From Schaalia georgiae DSM 6843 (GTDB taxonomy: Bacteria > Actinomycetota > Actinomycetes > Actinomycetales > Actinomycetaceae), in the NCBI RefSeq assembly GCF_000429245.1, contig NZ_AUBM01000011.1, positions 62,001-126,000 of the forward strand: a stretch of DNA of 64,000 bases, given 5' to 3'. Positions 59,408 to 64,000 of the stretch are shown piece by piece. Under the pieces are notes generated by a model, which worked only from the letters and a program-made list of their open reading frames with translations, was not told where the DNA came from and did not search any database. A program made the position numbers and the translations under genes. Each line of letters opens with the position of its first letter. The stretch's first letter is position 1.

Positions 59408-59728
59408 ATGAGCTCCAACGTGGTCTACGCGATCGTCAAGGCTGGCGGCCGGCAGGAAAAGGTGTCCGTCGGTGACGTCGTCGTCGTCGACAAACTGGCA
59501 GAGGGGATCGGTTCGAGCGTGTCGCTCAAGCCTCTGATGCTGGTGGATGGCGACGCCATCACCGTCGACGCGGCCAAGCTGGGCGGGGTCACCGTCAAGG
59601 CCGAGGTCGTCGACTCGGCGAAGGGCCCGAAGATTTCGATCATCAAGTACAAGAACAAGACGGGCTACCGCAAGCGTCAGGGCCACCGCCAGAAGATGTC
59701 GGTCGTCAAGATCACCGAGATCGCCTGA
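59408..59728 (+). CDS. rplU: 50S ribosomal protein L21
   Basis: 106 residues, with VVYAIVKAGGRQEKVSVGDV at the start and the C-terminal KNKTGYRKRQGHRQKMSVVK that contacts 23S rRNA. The first ATG is at 59408; a GTG at 59420 would give 102 residues, closer to the usual length. rplU-rpmA-obgE is the standard order. Confidence 0.97.
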   Translation: MSSNVVYAIVKAGGRQEKVSVGDVVVVDKLAEGIGSSVSLKPLMLVDGDAITVDAAKLGGVTVKAEVVDSAKGPKISIIKYKNKTGYRKRQGHRQKMSVVKITEIA

Positions 59729-59761
59729 CCCCCGGTTCAATCGAGCAGAAAGTAGTTCCTG

Positions 59762-60022
59762 ATGGCACACAAGAAGGGCCTCGGCTCCTCGCGCAACGGC
59801 CGCGACTCGAACGCTCAGCGACTGGGCGTCAAGCGCTTCGGCGGCCAGCGCGTCAACGCCGGCGAGATCCTGGTCCGCCAGCGCGGCACCCACTTCCACC
59901 CCGGTGACGGCGTGGGGCGCGGCAAGGACGACACCCTGTTCGCCCTGCGCGCAGGAGAGGTGGCGTTCGGGCGCAAGCGCGACCGCCGAGTCGTTTCCGT
60001 GGTCGAGTCCGCCTCCGCCTGA
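59762..60022 (+). CDS. rpmA: 50S ribosomal protein L27
   Basis: 86 residues. [40 protein letters not shown] and the [20 protein letters not shown] block make it a clear L27. Located 33 bases after rplU. The N-terminal tail reaches the peptidyl-transferase centre and has no extra leader peptide like that of Firmicutes. A strong terminator follows. Confidence 0.97.
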   Translation: MAHKKGLGSSRNGRDSNAQRLGVKRFGGQRVNAGEILVRQRGTHFHPGDGVGRGKDDTLFALRAGEVAFGRKRDRRVVSVVESASA

Positions 60023-60039
60023 GACCGACCGCGCGACGA

Positions 60040-60068
60040 GGGCGTCCGGCAGTGCCGGGCGCCCTTTT
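60040..60068 (+). terminator. Intrinsic terminator after rpmA
   Basis: Eleven-base stem GGGCGTCCGGC (60040-60050) / GCCGGGCGCCC (60054-60064, one G-U pair), AGT loop, then TTTT. A canonical rho-independent terminator separating rplU-rpmA from obgE. Confidence 0.85.
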
Positions 60069-60097
60069 CCCACATCCACGACTCCGCAGGAGGGACC

Positions 60098-61630
60098 ATG
60101 GCAGACTTCGTCGACCGCGTGACACTGCACGCGGCGGGCGGCAACGGGGGCAACGGCGTCGCCTCCATCAAACGGGAGAAGTTCAAGCCGCTGGCGGGGC
60201 CCGATGGCGGGGACGGCGGGGACGGCGGCTCCGTGGTCCTCGAGGTCTCCGACCAGGAGACGACGCTGCTCACCTATCACCGCTCGCCCCACCAGCGGGC
60301 CCAGAACGGCACGCAGGGGATGGGCGACTTCCGCCAGGGCAAGAACGGCGCCGACACCGTCCTGCCCGTCCCCGACGGGACGGTCGTCAAATCCACGTCG
60401 GGGGAGCTGCTGGCCGACCTGACGGGGGCGGGCGCGCGCTTCGTCGTCGCCCAGGGCGGCAAGGGCGGCCTCGGGAACGCGGCCCTGGCCTCGAAGGCCC
60501 GCAAGGCGCCGGGGTTCGCGCTGCTGGGCGAGCCCGGCGAGGAACGCGACGTCGTCCTCGAACTCAAGTCGGTGGCCGATGCGGCGCTCGTGGGCTTCCC
60601 GTCATCGGGCAAGTCGTCGCTGATCGCGGCGATGAGCTCCGCGCGCCCCAAGATCGCGGACTACCCCTTCACGACCCTGGTCCCCAACCTGGGCGTCGTG
60701 GCAGCCGGGGACGTGCGCTACACGATGGCCGACGTGCCGGGCCTGATCCCCGGCGCCTCCGCGGGCAAGGGCCTGGGCCTGGACTTCCTGCGCCACATCG
60801 AGCGCTGCGCGGTCATCGTCCACGTGCTCGACACCGCCGTCTACGAGGCCGAGCGCACACCCGTGGACGACCTGCGGACCATTGAGGCGGAGTTGGGTGC
60901 CTTCCAGGGCGACCTGGGCGGCCTCGAGGGCCACGTCCCGCTCATGGAGCGCCCCCGCGTCATCGTGCTCAACAAAGTGGACGTGCCCGACGGGCGGGAC
61001 CTGGCCGAGATCGTGCGCCCGGAACTCGAGGCGACCGGGTGGCCCGTGTTCGAGGTCTCCGCCGTCTCCCACGAGGGGCTGCGGGCGCTGTCCTTCGCGC
61101 TGGCGGGGATCGTGGAGCGCGAGCGCGCCCGGCGCCCCGCCCTTCAGGCCGCGCGGCCCGTGATCCGGCCCCGGGCTGTCGGCCAGCGCACCGCCGTCAG
61201 CGTGCGCCGCACCCGCAAGGACGGCGAGGAGGTCTTCCAGGTCCGCGGGGACAAGCCGGAGCGCTGGGTGCGCCAGACCGACTTCGCCAACGACGAGGCG
61301 GTGGGCTACCTGGCGGACCGCCTCGCTGCGGCGGGCGTCGAGGACGAACTCGTCAAAGCCGGGGCCGTGGCCGGGGACGCCGTCGTCATCGGGGAGCTGG
61401 ACGGCGGCGTGGTCTTCGACTGGGAGCCGACGCTGACGACCGGCCCGGAGCTGCTGGGCTCGCGCGGCACCGACTCGCGCATCGACCAGTCGGCCCGCCG
61501 CACCAACAAGGAGAGGCGCCAGGCCTACCACCAGGCCATGGACGCCAAGGCGGCCGCCCGCGAGGAGCTGTGGACCGAGCGCGCCGCCGGCCACTGGACG
61601 GACGCCGACGACGGGGGAGCGGACAGGTGA
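60098..61630 (+). CDS. obgE: GTPase Obg/CgtA
   Basis: Essential ribosome-associated GTPase in 50S maturation and stress control. 510 residues: glycine-rich Obg domain (1-160, [20 protein letters not shown]), G domain with [31 protein letters not shown] and the [13 protein letters not shown] switch, then the OCT domain (about 370-450) and an acidic tail. ATG has AGGAGGGACC upstream. The stop overlaps the proB start (GTGA). Confidence 0.97.
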   Translation: MADFVDRVTLHAAGGNGGNGVASIKREKFKPLAGPDGGDGGDGGSVVLEVSDQETTLLTYHRSPHQRAQNGTQGMGDFRQGKNGADTVLPVPDGTVVKSTSGELLADLTGAGARFVVAQGGKGGLGNAALASKARKAPGFALLGEPGEERDVVLELKSVADAALVGFPSSGKSSLIAAMSSARPKIADYPFTTLVPNLGVVAAGDVRYTMADVPGLIPGASAGKGLGLDFLRHIERCAVIVHVLDTAVYEAERTPVDDLRTIEAELGAFQGDLGGLEGHVPLMERPRVIVLNKVDVPDGRDLAEIVRPELEATGWPVFEVSAVSHEGLRALSFALAGIVERERARRPALQAARPVIRPRAVGQRTAVSVRRTRKDGEEVFQVRGDKPERWVRQTDFANDEAVGYLADRLAAAGVEDELVKAGAVAGDAVVIGELDGGVVFDWEPTLTTGPELLGSRGTDSRIDQSARRTNKERRQAYHQAMDAKAAAREELWTERAAGHWTDADDGGADR

Positions 61631-62727
61631 AGGCGCTCTCTGAGGCGCACCGGGTCGTCGTCAAGATCGGCTCGTCGTCGCTCACACGCCCCGATGGGGG
61701 CCTCGACCTCAACCGCATCGACGCTGTCGCCCGGGTCGTGGCCCGCTGGCGCAGGGGCGGCAGGCAGGCCGTGGTCGTCTCCTCGGGAGCCGTCGCGGCC
61801 GGGCTGGACCCCCTGGGCTTCGCCTCCAAGCCCTCGGACCTCGCTTCCGTCCAGGCGGCCGCGGCCATGGGGCAGGGCCTCCTCGTGGCGAGGTGGACGG
61901 CGGCGTTCCACACCCACCACGTCGACGCCGCCCAGATCCTGCTCACCACCGAGGACGTCATGGCCAGGGACCACTACACCAACGCCAGTGCAGCGCTGGG
62001 ACGCCTGCTGTCCCTGGGCGTCGTCCCCATCGTGAACGAGAACGACGCGGTGACCACCCGGGAACTGCGTTTCGGCGACAACGACCGCGTGGCCGCGATC
62101 ATCGCGCAGATGGTCCAGGCGGACGCGCTCGTCCTGCTCACCGACGTCGACGGCCTGTACACGGCCCCTCCCTCGCGCCCGGGCGCGCGCTTCATCGAGC
62201 GCGTGGACTCCACGGACGACCTCATGAGCGTCCTGGTGACCGGGGCAGGGTCCAAGGTCGGCACCGGGGGGATGGCGTCGAAGGTCCAGGCCGCCACCAT
62301 GGCCTCCGCCTCGGGCATCGGCGTCCTGCTGGCCAACGCCGACAACGTCGAAGAGGCGCTGTCGGGAAAGGGCACGGGCACCTGGTTCGCCCCCACCCAC
62401 GAGCGCCCCGCCTCGCGGCGCCTGTGGATCGCCCACGCCGCCCCCTCGCGCGGCGAGCTCGTCGTCGACGCCGGCGCCGCCCGCGCCATCACTGCCGGCA
62501 AGAAGTCCCTGCTGGCCGCCGGGGTCGTCTCCGTGACCGGCCACTTCGATGCGGGCGACGTCGTCGACATCGCCTCGCCGACTGGTCTGGTGGCCCGCGG
62601 GATCGTGTCCTACGACGCGGACTCGCTGGCCGCGATCGCGGGGCGCAGCGCCCCGGAGCTGGAGGGGACCGGGTGGGAGCACGTGCGCCCCGTCGTGCAC
62701 CGCGACGACCTGGCACCGCTGTTGTGA
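61627..62727 (+). CDS. proB: Glutamate 5-kinase ProB
   Basis: First step of proline synthesis: phosphorylates glutamate to gamma-glutamyl phosphate. 366 residues: amino-acid kinase domain ([58 protein letters not shown]) and a C-terminal PUA domain (about 270-355). GTG start in a GTGA overlap with obgE, so expression is linked to it. proA follows. Confidence 0.96.
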   Translation: MKALSEAHRVVVKIGSSSLTRPDGGLDLNRIDAVARVVARWRRGGRQAVVVSSGAVAAGLDPLGFASKPSDLASVQAAAAMGQGLLVARWTAAFHTHHVDAAQILLTTEDVMARDHYTNASAALGRLLSLGVVPIVNENDAVTTRELRFGDNDRVAAIIAQMVQADALVLLTDVDGLYTAPPSRPGARFIERVDSTDDLMSVLVTGAGSKVGTGGMASKVQAATMASASGIGVLLANADNVEEALSGKGTGTWFAPTHERPASRRLWIAHAAPSRGELVVDAGAARAITAGKKSLLAAGVVSVTGHFDAGDVVDIASPTGLVARGIVSYDADSLAAIAGRSAPELEGTGWEHVRPVVHRDDLAPLL

Positions 62728-62748
62728 CGCGGCGGGCGCGAAGTGTGC

Positions 62749-62754
62749 CATGAT
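62749..62754 (+). promoter_or_regulatory. proA -10 element, leaderless
   Basis: CATGAT, seven bases from its last base to the A of the proA ATG (62761). A weak match to TANNNT but with the same geometry as the other leaderless genes here. Confidence 0.35.
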
Positions 62755-62760
62755 TGGCGG

Positions 62761-64000
62761 ATGGACGAGAACGTGGACATCTGGGCAGTGACGTCGGCGG
62801 CGCGCAGCGCGTCGCGTGTCCTGGCGGGCGCATCGCCGGCGCGCAAGAACGCCGCGCTGGAGGCGATCGCCTCGGCGCTCGTGGAACGGGCCGGGGACAT
62901 TCTGGCTGGCAACGCCCGCGATATGGAGCGCGGACGCGCCAACGGCATGGCGGAGGGGCTGCTCGACCGCCTCGAACTCACCTCCGGGCGCTTGCGGGCC
63001 ATTGCGGCCTCCGTGCGCGAGGTCGCGGCGCTCCCCGACCCCGTTGGCGAGGTCGTGCGCGGCACGACGAACGAACTGGGCCTGAGGATCACCCAGGTCC
63101 GCGTCCCCATGGGCGTCATCGGCATGATCTACGAGGCGCGCCCCAATGTGACCGTGGACGCCGCTGCCCTGGCCCTCAAGGCGGGAAACGCCGTCGTCCT
63201 GCGCGGGGGGAGCGCCGCCGAGGCGTCCAACGCCGCGCTCGTCGGCGTCATGCGGGGCGCCCTGGAGTCTGCGGGGCTGCCCGCCGACCTCGTCCAAACG
63301 GTCGACCCGTGGGGCAGGGCGGGCGCGAACGCCATGATGGTGGCGCGCGGCGGCATCGACGTGCTCATCCCCAGGGGAGGGGCGGGCCTGATCAACGCGG
63401 TCGTCTCCCACTCGACGGTGCCCGTCATCGAGACGGGGACCGGCAACTGCCACGTGTACGTGGACGCGGGCGCCGACGTGGAGGCCGCGCTGCGCATCGT
63501 CATGAACTCGAAGACCCAGCGCGTGGGCGTGTGCAACGCCGCCGAGACCCTGCTGGTGCACCGCGACGCCGCACCTTCCTTCCTCCCGGCGGCACTGCGC
63601 GAGCTCACGGGCGCGGGGGTGCTCGTGCACGGCGACCCCGCGGTGCTGGAGTGCGCAGCCGAGGCGGGCGTGGACCCGGTGATGCTGCGGGAGGCCACCG
63701 AGGAGGATTGGGCGACCGAGTACCTCGCGATGGAACTGGCCGTGCGGGTCGTGGACTCCATCGAGGCGGCCATCGACCACATCCGCGCCTACTCCAGCGG
63801 GCACACCGAGGCGATCTGCACGCCGTCACTCGCCTCGGCGAACGCTTTCCGGGCGGGCGTGGATTCGGCCGCCATCGCCGTGAACGCGTCGACGCGCTTC
63901 ACGGACGGCGGCCAGCTGGGGCTGGGGGCCGAGGTGGGGATCTCCACTCAGAAACTGCACGCACGGGGCCCCATGGGGCTGGCGGAGCTGACGACCACGA
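62761..64000 (+). CDS. proA: Gamma-glutamyl phosphate reductase ProA, 3' end outside window
   Basis: Second step of proline synthesis: NADPH-dependent reduction of gamma-glutamyl phosphate to the semialdehyde. At least 413 residues are encoded; the frame is open at the window end, and the usual length (about 415-420) suggests only a few codons are missing. Motifs: VRVPMGVIGMIYEARPNVTV, ALKAGNAVVLRGGSAA, VIETGTGNCHVYVD, the catalytic-cysteine block QRVGVCNAAETLLV and IAVNASTRFTDGGQLGLGAE in two stretches. proBA order. A leaderless start is likely. Confidence 0.96.
   Translation, partial: MDENVDIWAVTSAARSASRVLAGASPARKNAALEAIASALVERAGDILAGNARDMERGRANGMAEGLLDRLELTSGRLRAIAASVREVAALPDPVGEVVRGTTNELGLRITQVRVPMGVIGMIYEARPNVTVDAAALALKAGNAVVLRGGSAAEASNAALVGVMRGALESAGLPADLVQTVDPWGRAGANAMMVARGGIDVLIPRGGAGLINAVVSHSTVPVIETGTGNCHVYVDAGADVEAALRIVMNSKTQRVGVCNAAETLLVHRDAAPSFLPAALRELTGAGVLVHGDPAVLECAAEAGVDPVMLREATEEDWATEYLAMELAVRVVDSIEAAIDHIRAYSSGHTEAICTPSLASANAFRAGVDSAAIAVNASTRFTDGGQLGLGAEVGISTQKLHARGPMGLAELTTT

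Noticed and set aside
25-63829. Many long frames on the opposite strand of core genes (for example 20516-22699 and 49962-52526)
   Set aside because: These are shadow frames caused by high GC content; they lack ribosome binding sites and family motifs and lie opposite clearly recognised genes.
1-64000. tRNA, rRNA or tmRNA genes
   Set aside because: No cloverleaf or rRNA-like sequence was found by eye in the intergenic regions. A covariance-model scan would be needed to be certain.

Overview
This is a GC-rich actinobacterial chromosome segment with almost no non-coding DNA outside a few islands. The content points to the Actinomycetaceae (Actinomyces/Schaalia type): a division and cell-wall cluster without ftsA, followed by sepF, yggT and divIVA; a SepIVA-like gene beside rnc; an orphan PriA-type isomerase; and a secreted fucosidase with choline-binding-type repeats. 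The genus is an inference from gene content, not from a marker gene.

Layout. (1) 1-1412: the 3' part of DNA polymerase IV and a DUF3040 membrane protein. (2) 1413-2173: a 760-base non-coding stretch with repeats, ending in the mraZ promoter and MraZ operator. (3) 2174-18551: the dcw cluster, mraZ-rsmH-ftsL-ftsI-murF-mraY-murD-ftsW-murG-murC-ftsQ-ftsZ, then pgeF-sepF-yggT-divIVA. Most junctions are 1-4 base stop/start overlaps. murE, murB, ddl and ftsA are absent. (4) 18616-30000: lspA, a RluD-type pseudouridine synthase, dnaE, a small S4 protein on the minus strand, an unknown gene with priA and an SseB-like gene, an MFS transporter, and infC-rpmI-rplT-trmH. infC has a structured leader and probably an AUC start. 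(5) 30024-34379: thiL, then a two-gene membrane module of unknown function with a glutamine/proline-rich repeat tail, followed by a strong terminator. (6) 34380-36038: a small accessory island with a TetR regulator, one copy of a palindromic repeat and a broken XRE-type regulator. (7) 36039-44050: rpmB on the minus strand, then a DAK2-domain protein, recG, rsmD, coaD, a SepIVA-like gene, yceD, rnc and a NarL-type response regulator. (8) 44051-48130: a second accessory patch with two dispersed repeats just upstream of a multidomain alpha-L-fucosidase. (9) 48244-56114, minus strand: cydABDC (cytochrome bd oxidase and its CydDC ABC exporter), with a GAF-domain histidine kinase translationally coupled at its end. 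(10) 56115-64000: an RNase E/G leader and gene, rplU-rpmA, obgE, proB and a truncated proA.

How it fits together. Most genes serve growth and division: lipid II synthesis (MurF, MraY, MurD, MurG, MurC), septal peptidoglycan synthesis (FtsW, FtsI, FtsL, FtsQ), Z-ring assembly (FtsZ, SepF) and polar or septal organisation (DivIVA, SepIVA-like). Replication, ribosome and RNA-processing genes surround them. Adaptive functions are host-glycan use (fucosidase), low-oxygen respiration (cyd with its sensor kinase) and the uncharacterised membrane pair.

There is no CRISPR array, prophage, intact insertion sequence, rRNA or tRNA that I could recognise. The most notable observations are the infC leader, the altered PriA active-site loop, a series of apparently leaderless genes, a decayed XRE gene with a 13-base duplication, and two families of dispersed repeats.
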